A stretch of DNA of 64,000 nucleotides from Girardinichthys multiradiatus (taxonomy: Eukaryota; Chordata; Actinopteri; Cyprinodontiformes; Goodeidae): NCBI RefSeq assembly GCF_021462225.1, contig NC_061800.1, positions 9,457,002-9,521,001 on the forward strand, read 5' to 3'. The position numbers and the translations under genes were made by a program. The notes below the pieces were generated by a model. The model searched no databases and was not told where the DNA came from. It saw only the letters and a program-made list of their open reading frames with translations. This document shows, piece by piece, positions 35,640 through 48,925 of this stretch. Position 1 is the first letter of the stretch. Each line of letters starts with the position of its first letter.

Positions 35640-36330
35640 TTAAGTTTTTGCCTGAAAGTTAGGATGAGATGAAGCAGACAGTGATCAGAAAGTCCTACAA
35701 ATCTCGGGGTGACAGCTTGATAAGCATATTTTTAAAGCTGTGTAACAGTGATCAGAGTGTTTTTATACCTGGTGGGACAATTTACATGTTTGTATTTTGG
35801 TAGTACATTGGTTTGCAGTGTTAAAATCCCCAAGGACAATAATGAGTCTGGGTGTTTTTCTCCACGGTTGTTATCAGCTCAGTGATCTGTTTTTTAGTCT
35901 CTGATATGCAAGCTTGTGCTGATGTAAACACCTATCAGGACCAAGGAGGAGAACTTCCTTAGTGAATAAAAGGGTTTAAAGCTTATAAAAAAAAATTACT
36001 CAGGGTGAAGACTTCATGTCTTGTGTAACATTGTGACATCAATACATCAACCTTTGTATAAAAGCAAATTCCACCTCCTTTCTTTTTCCCCAAGAGCTCC
36101 GTGCTGTGGTCCAGTCCAAACAGCCAGAAATCCGGCTTCTGAACCGCGCTGTCCGGGATGTGTTCAGTGAGCCAGATTTCGGTGAAGCATAGGGGTGGTA
36201 GATCCGCAGAAGTTTCTTGTCCTGAACAGGGGCAGCTCGTTTGTTTTGGTTACCCGAGAATGGACACTCGCCAGATGGATAGACATGAGCAAAGCACGCA
36301 GTCCTCAGTTGCGTAACTTTACGAGTGAAC
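35640..36330 (-). pseudogene. LINE endonuclease-domain relic
   Basis: On the minus strand near 36080 it reads GGGICFYTKVDVL, then VFTSAQACISETKKQITELI (35900s), LIIVLGDFN (35840s) and HSDHCYTALK (35760s). This is the order of the APE-type endonuclease of fish non-LTR elements (GGG-x-CF, VYIPPQA, GDFN, LDHCYT). Several stops and frame changes show that it is dead. Confidence 0.7.
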
Positions 36331-37312
36331 CTGCATGTTTTACATCTAAAGGATTATCATTAAAGCACAGGGCATCTCCCTTGACTGCATGCTCTCATGG
36401 GCCGGTTACTGCTATGAAGATATGCAAAGGCTTCAAATATCTGCCCTTTAAAAAACCACTAAAATTTCCTGTTACAGTTTACTGTTACTGTTATAATTTC
36501 TTACAGTTAAGTCTTTAAATGAAATGCCAGTGAACATTCTCAACAGCGGTATGGAGCATAGAATAGTGATGCACTTCCCCCTCTTCAATTTGCTGCTGTT
36601 CACTGCCGGCCAGCTGGTTGAACAAAGGCTACTACACTTTTTCCTTGTATACAGGTTTCAGGTAATTACTATAACTGTAATAATGAATGTGTTAAACTGT
36701 CTTAGTTGTATTGAGGATAATTGTTGTTTTTTTGTTTTTAAATAACAAAAATAGATCATGTTTTATATTTTAGTCTGAAATCTTTTTGCACAATTACAAA
36801 AATTACATGAAGGAAAAATTACAAATTTCATTGGTTTGTTGTTTTTTTTTGTATATATATTATTAAATATTGATTATTTTAATGATCCTAATAGGAACTG
36901 TTGTTTAAAAGATGGAATCCTATTGATTAAAAGCATTTTAAACTTACTGAAAGTTAGAAGGGTATTCAGTTTGATCTGACTGCTAGAAACACTAGAAGCT
37001 CAGCTGAAGTTATTGGAAATCCTTAGCTCTAACTAATAACAGGGTCATTGATAATTATCCATCAACAGAAATTATACAGTAGCATTCTGTTCAGTGCTAA
37101 TTTAGGAACCCATATTTCTTAGAACACCTTTATGTGTCACTCGTAAAGCTAAGACCAGCGGTAGCACTGTTGAACAGAAGCAGTAAGACGTTAGCACTGT
37201 GCTTTTAATTTGTAAGAATGGACACCTAATGTGCGTTTGAGGCGGATAATCCTCCCATGAGTTTACCACCCTTGCTTCCTCTGCCGCACCGCTCTTCCTT
37301 CCCTTCCTTTTC

Positions 37313-37314
<2 letters not shown>

Positions 37315-37359
<45 letters not shown>
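37315..37359 (+). repeat. (AC)n microsatellite
   Basis: About 22 AC units. Open frames across it on the minus strand (CVCVCV...) are artefacts. Confidence 0.97.
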
Positions 37360-37361
<2 letters not shown>

Positions 37362-37639
37362 TGCACAGCTACAGGAAGCTGTGGGGTTTAAGGAATGTTT
37401 TGGATAGAGGAGGGGCTATCCGCTCAGTGTTCCCGCCACACCTGAATGTAAAGACAGCTGGCATGGAAACACACACCCTTGGTAACTCACATTAACATAC
37501 AGCACCTATGAAAAGGTTAGACACTCACCATGAGCAGAAATGCCATGTTCATGTTGCATCTTTAAAGATGAATTTAAACTATTATTCAAATCCAGGAAAT
37601 CTCTTTAATAGCAAGAATTAGGTGGAACTTTGTGTGGAT

Positions 37640-37930
37640 TTTCTGTCTAAATTATACACCCAGGCTCAAATATATACATACACCCTCCCTAATAGTTTGT
37701 TAAATGCCTCCCAAAGGGTTATATCATTAACACACACCAGTAGGCTTCTGGCATAATTCTGGTTTACCCATTTCCAAACCAGTTTGCAAATGGCTTTTGG
37801 GGTTATTATCCTGCTTGTTCACCCAATTATATCCAACATTTAACCTTCTGACCCCGACTGCCTGCCTTGGATTAAGAAAAATTGGTTCATTAACTGGAAG
37901 ATGGTGGAACACTTGTGTTGCTGTCAACAA
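37640..37930 (-). mobile_element. degraded Tc1-like fragment
   Basis: It contains tacatacaccctccctaata, ttctggcataattctggttt and tggggttattatcctgcttg followed by cacccaattatatccaacat. This resembles reverse-strand Tc1-like (Sleeping Beauty-type) sequence. Weak. Confidence 0.35.
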
Positions 37931-40350
37931 GTGAGAGGGTGCCAACCAAGAAACACTTGCTCCAAATTTGAAAACTTTCAAGCTTCACACGTCCTACGGC
38001 TGGTACCCTTCAGTTTGATACTGCTCCATGGCTTCCCTCTCTCTCCTGTACTTATCCAAATTGCTATGTCTTGCTGCCCGCAGCCTTCTCTAGCTCTCGT
38101 CTTTCACTCTGAGTTTGACAATAACCATCGACTACGCAGTAGGTCCTCCACTGCTATTGTGTTTGTGTCATTGCAAACTACAAAAATTCTGTTACTTTTA
38201 AGGACTGTGGGGCTGTCTTGCTATTGACGATCCTACCCACATTGAGATGGTACTCAATTGTAATGGAAAACAAAGAAACCGTGTAGAGGATCACTGAACC
38301 AAGATGAACTGCGCGTAGGTACTAATGGAAAAGGGCCATACATTCCCTGGACCTGCAAAACTGGCTTCCCCAATACAAGTCGGCTGACGCGGGCCTGTGA
38401 CTACCTTGCTCTGTGAGTCAGGACGTATCGGGAGGCAGGTTGATTTCTACCCGCTTTGCTGAATAGGTCCTTTCACAAAACACATGGATATGGCTACAAC
38501 ATGTCTTAATCCCGCCCTTGAATTGTCTTGTGAAAGGGCTCCTGTGTGGATAAGAGAAAATCTAAATTTGTGGCTATAACTCTGCACCCCTCTCTTGTTG
38601 CCCCAGTTGTAGGTTATTTAGTACCAGTTTTGGACATTGTTATTATGTAGATGTTTTTGCCTTTTTTTTACAGGTACATTTTTTGTCTCCAGATAAACAA
38701 ACGTTTTTTTTGAAAGGTAAACACTGGACCATTGTAGTGGAGGGACAAGGTCTTTGTACCCTTAGGTCCGTTCCTGTACCGTGATGTCTTAATTTGTTCC
38801 ACCCTGAATAAATACCATAAAGTCCAGTCCAGGCCCAGAACTAAGGACATACATGCCTACAGTGAATGTATGTAAACCTTTCACCAGCCCGGCAGCTGTG
38901 CACTCACATTCATAGCCATTTGTGCAAGTAAAATAATTTATAGGCAATAAGAAAATACTGATCGTCTGAGCTTTTCTGTTAAAATTCAGTGAGAGTTTGG
39001 ACGTTTTGCCTGACCTTAACTTCTGACCTCATGATTATGTTCTTTAGCGGTCCCTGTTGATTTCATCGTCACCTTAAACCTCCTCTTATTGATTTGTGCT
39101 CTGAGAGGCTATAAGGGGGAGAGTCAGTGGCTCATGCATACTGAATGAAGCTGCTAAAGGAACAGTTAATGGAGCGGGTAATGGCTTTCCCTCAGACGAG
39201 TGAACAGCTACAGAGACATCAGACAGATGTGATTTCATCTGGATGAAGAAAAGACTAAACCTAAGACATCGTCGTATCAGACAGAACAGAGTGAAGGTCT
39301 TCTCCTGTCAGGCAAGATCAGACCATAGACCTGCTCTGTTTTAGCTTCATTTAAAATATTAAAGTAAATAAAGACAGAAAATTTTCTCTGGTTGGCTCTT
39401 GCATTTTTTAACTACTGTGGTCTGCCGGTGGCATACTCGGGACAAGATCAGCTGCTCATGTCTTATTTAAAAGCATTTTCCTGTCTTTTGGGTTTGTTTT
39501 GCTAGTTAAACCTTCAAAGAAATTTCATTAAACATAAGAGCGTTTATTTTGATTCAACTCTAATGGAATTAATGGCGATTTGGAGCATCATAAGTATGCC
39601 AGTGTCCTATTTATCACAGATAAATTGCAGAAAATTAGGTGAAGGCCAAGACTCCGATCCACTCCCCTGTCAAGTGACAGGAAATGACCTCTCCCCATCT
39701 TATTGTTTCAGGAGTCTACAGCTCAGATGTCTTCCTGTCAGATACACCAAAGATTTCTGTACCTCCCAATACTGCAATGCTGCAATTTAGATACTGTCAG
39801 GCCAAGCAATCATGCTTTTTGTTGAGCTGGTCAGACCTTGGGATCACTTGAGCTTCATTATTTATAGACCGTCATGATGGATACTCAAAGAGACTCTATT
39901 ACGAGCTGTTGTTAAATTTAGCAGTAACTCTGATGCTTTAGTATAATGGTAATTTTAGCATGTCAACATGTTTAGTCACAGTGGTAATACTTTTCTGTGG
40001 GGTAATGCTATCCTATAGGCCTGGCTGTTACTAGTGACTATCCCACAAGAAAACATTCCTCTTTTTAGACCTAAAGAAGCTTTTTTATGTGAGGCTGAAG
40101 GATATTTAAGAGCTGACAGAGAAGGGGTCTTCTTATTTAAGAACTTAGATGTCAGTGATTTCGCAGCCACAGTTTCAGACCCACAACTCCAAAATATGGA
40201 AGCCTATTTAAGACAAAGGATGGGAAACACTTTTTGAAGCTTTAACTAGCCAGTGTGTTATATGAATTCAACTAGTTCAGACAAGGTTTTTTGGGTCTTT
40301 TGAAGTCTATTGTTGACACACCCTAGGTGTAAAGGTTGGCTGATACAAGG

Positions 40351-40375
40351 CACCGATCACAATCTGTGATCGGTG
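40351..40375. repeat. 11-bp perfect inverted repeat, 3-base loop
   Basis: Arms caccgatcaca and tgtgatcggtg flank atc. Short, with no known role. Confidence 0.7.
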
Positions 40376-41634
40376 AAGAAATAGTTGTGTTTTTCATGCT
40401 TGTCAAGCGAGTGAGAGAATACTCTTTCAGAGTTTTCAGAAAGATAATTACGAATTCATGAATCTCCAACTTTGTTTAACTCATTTCAATGTACAATTCA
40501 ATTCTGAATTTCACCGACGAATTGATTTTAAGCTTGAGAAGATCGGGTGCAATTCTGTTTGCAATTGGAAGCTATGATTCCGATGCTGACTTTCACTTTG
40601 TTAATCAGCCTTGGTTTAATTTCCCAAAACGCTTTCGAATCGTTCATTTTTTGTTATTCTGATAATTTTTTTCCACCAACTAACCAAAGTGCTGCAACTT
40701 AAATAATCTAAAATTTACTTTCTTAATGTTTGAGTGACTGAGATTTTGTCTTCATTAGTCTACTCTGATAGATATAAAAAAAAAAACGCTATATGCAACA
40801 TCGTTCAAATACCACATTTTACTCCTCCCTTCCCCATTTGTCATCATGTTTCTCTCCATGTGCTTCCTTTCTCAGCTGCTATCATCTGAACCTGGTATGG
40901 ACATTTAGGCCAATGAAGTTCCATCGGGTTACCCAGATGTATTATTGACACACTGTGCAAAAGCATGGCACCTGGGAATATTATAATTTTACTGCAGCTA
41001 TTTCTTTGCTGTTACTAGGATTGAATGTATGTCGTAGCGAGCGGCTTGGGTGTGTGTTTGTATGAACTTTGTATGGAAGAGAATATGGAGTTACATGCAG
41101 AGAAAATTTTAAAAAGTTAAAACAGTATTTGCAGTCACGTAAAGAAAGTCTTTTTTATACATTCTTTCACTCTAGTCTTTGGCACATGTACGCATGGATG
41201 GGCCAGCTGTGTTCACTGTCATGGTGTCGACCTGGAACAATCGAACACTTTCACCTATTTTCTCCTGAATTCTGCAGACAGGGGCTGGCAACTTGGACAA
41301 AATTTGGGAGAATTAGCCATATTGGCTGTAATTTGTGTTTTATTGTGTATCTTTTAGAAACACACTAGCAATTTCCATTTTTTTTCCATTTTTCATTAGC
41401 TTTCTAACTGATTACTAACTTAGGTAAGGTAATAGAAACTTTGTTTATGAACCAGATTTAAGGCTCATCACTACTTTAAACCTGACAGTGTCTGCTTAGG
41501 GTTCTGGAAAATGTTGGAATTTGCTTTCAGTATTTCCCAGGTCTGGAAAAAGAACAAAAATAAGAGTAAGGAAAAATGTGTGTATTTCCAGACTTAATTC
41601 CCTATCCTATTGTTTTCCTTCGTTTCATCCTATA

Positions 41635-41880
41635 ATTCGTCATTGCAAACTCATATCCTCATCATGTATTTTCTTCCTTTCTCCCTCCCTTATGTTACTT
41701 ATTTCTTCCTTATGCCCTTTTTCTTCCCCACTTGTATCCTTCCTTCTCCCCCTCCTTGTATCCTCCCCCTCTTCCTTCTTCTCCTCTTTGTATCCTTCTT
41801 TTCCTCCTTCCTGTGGCCTACCTCTCTTCTTCCTGTCCTTGTGTCGTTTCTTCCTTACAGCTTCTGTTTTTTCCCAGGTT
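41635..41880 (+). repeat. pyrimidine-rich tract
   Basis: About 245 bases dominated by C and T (ttccttctccccctccttgt-like). It generates long spurious open frames. Polypurine-polypyrimidine tracts of this kind can form triplex structures. Confidence 0.75.
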
Positions 41881-43672
41881 CCATGTCAAAACCTGCCTGG
41901 TGCACACTGTAGAAATATCTGGCATAGATTCATAGTTAACTTCTGTATTTATATCTAAAATGAACGTAAAGGATGAGAATCCTGAAATGCCGGGTCTGGA
42001 AAAGAATTGGTAAAGGAACTGTGATGTTAGACCGGGCATCTTCATCAGAAGTGGTGACCACTTTGCTGTGGGACTTCTGCTCAGCTACCCCTGAGGAAGT
42101 GGTTTCTGCTCTTGATACTTGATACCAGAGAGTCAGCTTTAGCCTCAAGGCTGGAGGCTCAAGGCAGAGCTTCACAATGATGTCATATACAACATTAGAT
42201 GTTTTTCCTCCTCTGCTCTTGTGTTCTGCAAACATCAGACAGTCTCTCTCAAGTTGCTGTATGGAGCAGAGATATTCTGAAACACATTAACAGAGCAAAC
42301 AGCAAACTTCTTTCACAAGTATAGTTGCATGCTTGTAGAGAACACAACTTTAAAGACTGAGCTCCAGTACACAGCCACATGGCACAGCTTCCTGTAGAAT
42401 CCAGGTGATTGAGACTGAAGCATAGAGCCATGTTAACTAGAGCTGTGCAAAATACTGACTCATAATATTGCATCTTGTAAACGACTTCTTGCAGGACATT
42501 TTTGGCAGGTTTTTGTTCTTTAAGTGACATGCATTAACACTCTACATGCAAATATATTTGGCCCGTTGCATGGACACTGGCTTTGGTGCCCGCACCTTAA
42601 TATAGATTTCAGTAGCTGAAAGGGGGTCCAGGAGATCACCTATGGATTAAAGATGAGACAGCTTGAGGTACTTAAAGAGGTAGGTGTAACAGCACTGTGG
42701 TCGGCTTGTGATTGAAAGACACAACGATGAAACAACCAGATGACTGGAATTAGCTGATTTCCACAAGTGGTCAGCTGTTCGGAAACTTAAAAATCCAACT
42801 TTTTCCTGATCGGTAAAGGCACCATACCTAAGTGATCTGAGGTTTTGCTAACTTTACTATTTGAAGTTGAAGTTGTGACTGTGGGTAGAAGACTAAAAGC
42901 TAGTTGTTTTCATTATCTGTTTGCTATTAAAAATGTAGGCAGGAAGCATAAAAGTAGTTGGAGGTTATTCAAAATGAAACTAGTTTTTTTTTTTTATAGA
43001 GGGGCATCTGCGGTTCATTCAGACTGCTACAACAAAGAGTGGGATGTTGGTGGTTTCTGGGTCCGTTTTGCTGCTTAACCAATTCAAACGTTAGCATTTT
43101 GGTCGATTCATAGCCAATGTTTTTGGACACGAAAATAAGCCACTTGCCACAGGATGTCGATTCATGGCCACTTGGAGGAGTTTTGTTAAATCAGAGACGG
43201 GTTGAACTGACACAGATCTGACTTCGGTAGACATCAGAAAAGCTAAACATATGACAGAAAAATTTGCTCAGTTTTATTCTTGTTGCTAAGCTCCATCTGT
43301 CAATAAATTGTTTTAGAAATGTTGGCGGACCTTTGGAAATGTCAGCATTAAGACAAAGAACTTTAAAACACAATGAAATTCCAAAATGTAGAAGTGCTCC
43401 CTCACAGAAACTGCATCTCTTTCAATAAATAAACAGGGACCGTCTCCAATCCCAGCAAAGTAGGCCAGATTCCCTGCCAAAACAGACACACACACACTCG
43501 CACACACATACCTCGGTCCCCACTTCCACCCTTTTGGCATCATATTTGGAACCAAACACACAACCACATCCTTAACTGGTTCATTGTGATAAGCATATAT
43601 GCCTCCTGTGCTTCAGGTTTACCCTAATTTACCATGCAGCACATGTCAGCATACATAAATAAGTGTATGTAA

Positions 43673-43697
43673 ACACACACACACACACACACACACA
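43673..43697 (+). repeat. (AC)n microsatellite
   Basis: Twelve AC units. Confidence 0.95.
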
Positions 43698-44528
43698 GGA
43701 TAAATCCATATACAGATTGATCATAGCTGCTGCTTTCATCCTCATGGAGCATAATGTGTTCTGATATGAACTCCTCACCTGCACCCACTGAATGACACTA
43801 AATCTCACTCTGAGGGTGTTTTAGTGCATGTTTGCTTCTGAGTGAATGTTGTAAGTGGGAGGCTGCTGCCGTAGCGTTCATTGGTTGTAGCTCACTTGTT
43901 CAGCTGTGTTTCATTTTGAAACCTGTCACATCTTGTACAGTCTCTTTGCTCTGCCCGTGCCCGTTGTGCCGGGTTTGCAGATGTTTGTTGGACTCCGGTT
44001 GCAGTGTCTGGTTAAAAACAGAAACTGCTGTTGTGCTGCTGATCAGGGAGCAAACGGATGCAAATAAGCAAAACAGGAGTTAACCTATCACCTCTGCATA
44101 CTGAAGCATCTAAACGTTAGAGAGAAAGCTGCTCTGTGTGCAGGAGCAGACTCCTAAAAGTGACCAGTAGCTGACCTGGTGTTTTTGTCTGATATGGAAC
44201 TTTTATCTACAGTCTTCTTATGGAAACCATATTGGATATTTGTAAAAAAAAAAAAAACACTACTTTTGAAGCAACAAAAAATAGAGAGGCATGCAAATCT
44301 CCTCTAATTTCAGTGTTTTAACCCTAACCCCTTTTATCGGGAAATTTGCCCATTCTTTGTTTGCAAAATAGCTCAAGCTCAGTCAGACTGCACTTAAAGC
44401 GTTTGTGAACAGCAATTTTAAAGTTATGAGACAGATTTTTTATTGGATTTAGATGTGAACTTTTACTAGACCATTCTAACACATAAATACACTTTAATCT
44501 AAACCATTGAATTGTAGATCTGGGTGTA

Positions 44529-46155
44529 CAGTACAGACCAAACGTTTGGACACACCTCATTCAAAGAGTTTTCTTTATTTTCATGACAATGAATATTGTA
44601 GCTTCACACTGAAGGCATCAAAACTATGAATTAACACATGTGGAACCATATACAGAACAAAAAAGTGTGAAACAACTGAAGATATGTCTTATATTCTAGG
44701 TTCTTCAAAGTAGCCACCTTTTGCTTTGATTACTGCTCCGCACACTCTTGGCATTCTGTTGATGAGCTTCAAGAGGTAGTCACCTAAAATGGTTTTCCAA
44801 CAGTCTTGAAGAAGTTCCCAGAGATGCTTAGCACTTGTTGGCCCTTTTGCCTTCACTCTGCGGTCCAGCTCACCCCAAACCATCTTGATTGGGTTCAGGT
44901 CCGGTGACTGTGGAGGCCAGGTCATCTGGCGCAGCACCCCATCACTCTCCTTCTTGGTCAAATAGCCATTACACAGCCTGGAGGTGTGTTTGGGGTCATT
45001 GTCCTGTTGAAAAATAAATGATGGTCCAACTGAACACAAACCGGATGGAATAGGATGCCGCTGCAAGATGCTGTGGTAGCCATGTTGGTTCAGTATGCCT
45101 TCAATATTGAATAAATCCCCAACAGTGTCACCAGCAAAGCACCCCCACACCATCACACCTCCTCCTCCATGCTTCATGGTGGGAACCAGGCATGTAGAGT
45201 CCATCCGTTCACCTCTTCTGCGCCGCACAAAGACACAGTGGTTGGAACAAAGATCTCAAACTTGGACTCATCAGATCATAGCACAGATTTCCACTGGTCT
45301 AATGTCCATTCCTTGTGTTCTTTAGCCCAAACAAGTCTCTTCTGCTTGCTGCCTGTCCTCAGCAGTGGTTTCCTAGAAGCTATTTTACCATGAAGGCCTA
45401 ATTCACACGATCTTCTCTTAACAGTTGTTCTAGAGATGTGTTTGCTGCTAGAACTCTGTGTGGCATTGACCTGTTCTCTAATCTGAGCTGCTGTTAACCT
45501 GCGATTTCTGAGGCTGGTGACTCGGATGAACTTATTGTCCACAGCAGAGGTGACTTTTGGTCTTCCTGTCCTGGAGCGGTCCTCGTGTGAGCCAGTGTCT
45601 TTGTAGCGCTTGATGGTTTTTGCGACTGCACTTGGAGACACTTTCAAAGTTTCCCAATTGATCGGACTGACTGATCTTCATTTCTTAAAGTAATAATGGC
45701 CACTCGTTTTTCTTTACTTAGCTGCTTTTTTCTTGCCATAATACAAATTCCAACAGTCTATTCAGTAGGCCTATCAGCTGTGTACTGTATACAACTCCTG
45801 CACAACACAACTAATGGTCCCAACCCCTATTATAAGGCTTGAAATCCCACTTATTATACCTGACAGGGCACACCTGTGAAGTTAAAACCATTTCAGGTGA
45901 CTACCTCTTGAAGCTCATCAACAGAATGCCAAGAGTGTGCAGAGCAGTAATCAAAGCAAAAGGTGGCTACTTTGAAGAACCTAGAATATAAGACATATTT
46001 TCAGTTGTTTCACACTTTTTTTGTTCAGTATATAATTCCACATGTGTTAATTCATAGTTTTGATGCCTTCAGTGTGAAGCTACAATATTCATAGTCATGA
46101 AAATAAAGACACCTCTTTGAATGAGAAGGTGTGTCCAAACTTTTGGTCTGTACTG
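44529..46155 (-). mobile_element. full-length Tc1-like transposon (1627 bp)
   Basis: The terminal sequences cagtacagaccaaacgtttg and (inverse) caaacttttggtctgtactg are flanked by TA at 44527-44528 and 46156-46157. The inverted repeats run about 230 bases, including the 3' coding end copied at 45900-45990. The length is typical of Tc1 elements. Coding content is described separately. It landed inside an older Tc1 relic. Confidence 0.9.
44689..45739 (-). pseudogene. Tc1 transposase, inactive
   Basis: It starts MARKKQLSKEKRVAIITLRN at 45739, shifts frame near 45650, and continues through the paired HTH region (SPSAVAKTIKRYKDTGSHED, GRPKVT) to EWTLDQWKSVL. There the usual Trp of LWSDE is a TGA stop. 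After another shift it reads HGGGGVMVWGCFAGDTVGDL, FQQDNDPKHTSRLC and [15 protein letters not shown]. The first two catalytic Asp positions (SDES, DNDPKH) survive. The third acidic residue, normally the Glu of NPIE, is Lys. Two shifts, a stop and a lost catalytic residue make it dead. Confidence 0.9.
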
Positions 46156-46800
46156 TAAATGTTTATGGTTGTCGTCCTGCTGGAAGGTGAACCTCCAACC
46201 CAAGTATTTTGCAGGCTCTAACAGGTTTTCTGTCAGGACTGCCCTTTATTTATTTATCTATCAGTGATGCTGCTACCACCACCATGTTTTAAAAGTATGT
46301 TTAGTGTTATTTTCTTTCCTCCGCATAACGTTTTGGGGTGTGCACAACAAGTAGTTTACCTGTCAGCTAATTATCCCACCTGAGCTGGGGATCTCTGCTG
46401 CTCCTCCAGAATTACTGTGCGCCTCTGGTTAATGTTCTTCTTGCACGGCAGGTTAGTTTAGGACGATGGTGATGCATTTGTAGGTTTGAAGTGTGGCAAA
46501 ATTTGAAAAATTTAAAAGGGTATGAAAATATTTGCAAGGGACTAATTTCCAGACAGGCAAGCACATCTTTACAAATAAATCACTGTGTAAAGACAAGCTT
46601 CCTTCTTATCATATTATTCTTCCAGTTTCCTGTTTTCTTTTTCTCCTCAGAGGTAATATGTTGAATTTTAAAGACAGCATCACCCAGATTTACCGTAGAG
46701 AAATAGTTCATGCAGGACTCTGAAGTATGTGTGTGTGTTGTTTAATAGAACTGGGGTGGTGTTATGTTGGCATGTCGTCCCCTGCAGCCTTGCCAGCAAC

Positions 46801-46819
46801 CACACACACACACACACAC
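46801..46819 (+). repeat. (CA)n microsatellite
   Basis: About nine CA units. It pairs as an inverted partner with the (GT)n tract 76 bases downstream. Confidence 0.9.
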
Positions 46820-46894
46820 CATCCCAGTGATATGCTGACAGCAGAGAAAGATGTGGGTCAGCAGTGGGGGTTTGTTGTTGCATTTGATGATTAT

Positions 46895-46918
46895 TGTGTG
46901 TGTGTGTGTGTGTGTGTG
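46895..46918 (+). repeat. (GT)n microsatellite
   Basis: Twelve GT units, complementary to the nearby (CA)n tract at 46801-46819. Confidence 0.9.
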
Positions 46919-47024
46919 CCATGAGTATGCCTGGTGGGTTGCCAGTTTGAGGAAGCTACCCCCTCTAATCCTGTTAATATCTCTGCCAACTGGCTTCCTC
47001 TTCTCCCTCAGTGTTCCCTTTTTA

Positions 47025-48925
47025 GGCCCGAGCAGGAAGCCTGCAAGGGCCTATTGTAATTGTAGGATTTCTTATTAGGCCCGAGCACAGTCTCTTGGGG
47101 GTATACCCTAAAACGCACAGGAAGTCGGCCATTTTGGGTCAAAGGCCAATTTTTGGCCGTTTTTCACTTTTACTCACCTCGAACTTTAACGAACTCCTCC
47201 TAGGGATTTTGAGCTATCGGCTTCATATTTGGTCAATATGCAGTTAAGGCATGGGGGATTAAAAGTTATCAAAATTGTGAGTTTTCAGCCATGTTTAGGG
47301 GGCGTGGCCGAGGCACGAAAATGGCGTTTGCACCCACAGTGAAAAAATGCAATAACTTTCCCAAAGAAACGCCAAATCACAACAAAGTTGGCATGAAGGA
47401 GGACCTTCAAGTTCCCGACGATCCTATGGGATCATATGCTGACATCATCAAAGCCACGCCCCCTGAGAACAGGAAGTCACTATTTTTACTGGGAAAGGTC
47501 GCTATCTGGCTGTCTACACTCAATCAACTTAAAACTGTGATAACTAGTGGGTCTAACTTCGTTTGAAGCACAGACTTTTCATAAAAGGGCGTGGCCGTGG
47601 TGGCGCGGCAAAGTTGGACGTCACGCCATGGCCATACGTTTGGCTTACATTTCCACGTACATCATCTGATCTGCACCAAATTCAATGTGATTGATCCTAG
47701 TCCAGTCCCCAACAGAGATCTGATGAGATATTTTCTGGGCGTGGCATAATTCGTCCACAGCGCCCCCTAGAAAGTTTTTTAAAAATCAGCCCGAAGCCAT
47801 GCTTTGACCGAGGATTGTGTAATTTGGTACACATATGTAACTTGTCAAGACCTACAAAAAAGTCTCTTGGAGCGTTGGTCCAAACCCAACAGGAAGTCAG
47901 CCATTTTGGATTGAAGTTGCCATTTTGACCCCATTTTTGCTGTTTCTAGCCCACGTATCTGAGCGAACTCCTCCTACAGCTTTTGACTTAGAGACTTGGA
48001 AATCACTCAGTATACTCTTAAGTCATTGGGGATTAAAAGTTATCAAAAGCTTTTTTATACATGAAAGCGTGTGGGCGTGGCCATGCCTCAAAACATGACT
48101 TCTCGCCATAAATTATGAAATTGATATAGCTCCTACAAGGAAAGTCACAGTGACCTGAAACCTTCTAAGATTGATCTGCCTCTGGCCCTGAACAATATTC
48201 ACTGATCAGATGCTGACATCATCGAAGCCCTGCCCCCTGAGAACAGGAAGTGTCATGTTTTCCTTTACAGAGTCAATTTTTGATGTTCTTCACCTAATCA
48301 ATGTGAAACTGTCTCAAGTAACAGATAACATGATGGTCTAAGACAGTCGTCAGTACTGACTGCTTTAGCTGTAGGGTGTGTCTATGATGGCATAGTGAAT
48401 TCTGATGTCACGCCACGGCCATACGTTTGGCTCTACATTACACATGCATGGTGCGATTCACTCCAAAATAAATATGGTTGATCTTTGTCAGCTCCCAAAC
48501 ACCTCTATTGGATTACATTGGAATTTGGATCAACAGTGCCCCCTAAGACATTTCAATGGCTATATCTCCCTCATACATCATCGGATCCACTTGAAATGTA
48601 ATTTACATGATCATGAGTTAATGATGGACATCTTGAAACAATCAATAGATTACATCACTTTAGCCCCGCCCACTAAGAAAGAAATGAGTGTAGCTTCCAT
48701 CTGGGAGGTCGGCTTTCCCTCAAATTTTAAATGCTTCTCGCCACGACTCTGCATGACCGAAGATCATATGACATGTCGCTCACAGTACCGCTTAGTGGCG
48801 ACATTTGGAATTGAATGACGGTCTCGTTGGTGGCGTGCAGCAGGCGATGCCAGCCTCCCACAGTCATTGCACAGACCGAGTTGCGCTGAGGTGAGAGGGC
48901 CTTCAAGGCTGCTTGCAGCTTTAAT
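47025..48925. repeat. modular ~775-bp tandem repeat element
   Basis: It begins aggcccgagcaggaagcctg and ends ggccttcaaggctgcttgca, typical bounds of an abundant teleost repeat. Blocks recur at ~770-800 bases: caggaagtcggccattttgg (47118) and caggaagtcagccattttgg (47890); ggggattaaaagttatcaaa (47252, 48028); ccccctgagaacaggaagt (~47459, ~48232); and ccatggccatacgtttggct (47625) with ccacggccatacgtttggct (48413). Roughly 2.4 diverged modules are present. No open frame is credible. Confidence 0.75.

Larger units (their letters stand above)
44240..46535 (-). mobile_element. older Tc1-like element, split by a younger Tc1
   Basis: The left part 44270-44526 reads on the minus strand LKCIYVLEWSSKSSHLNPIK and [19 protein letters not shown], a decayed transposase C-terminus. 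The right part from 46158 contains tttatggttgtcgtcctgct and aacaggttttctgtcaggac, the continuing reverse-strand Tc1 blocks, up to gggtatgaaaatatttgcaa near 46520. The intact-looking element at 44529-46155 separates the halves. Confidence 0.72.

Noticed and set aside
40034..40237. 67-codon frame with opposite-strand frame of similar length
   Set aside because: No homology I recognise and no splice sites. Two overlapping frames on opposite strands suggest chance.
41521..41958. Long Ser/Phe/Leu/Pro-rich frames
   Set aside because: They arise from the pyrimidine-rich tract and occur in three frames.
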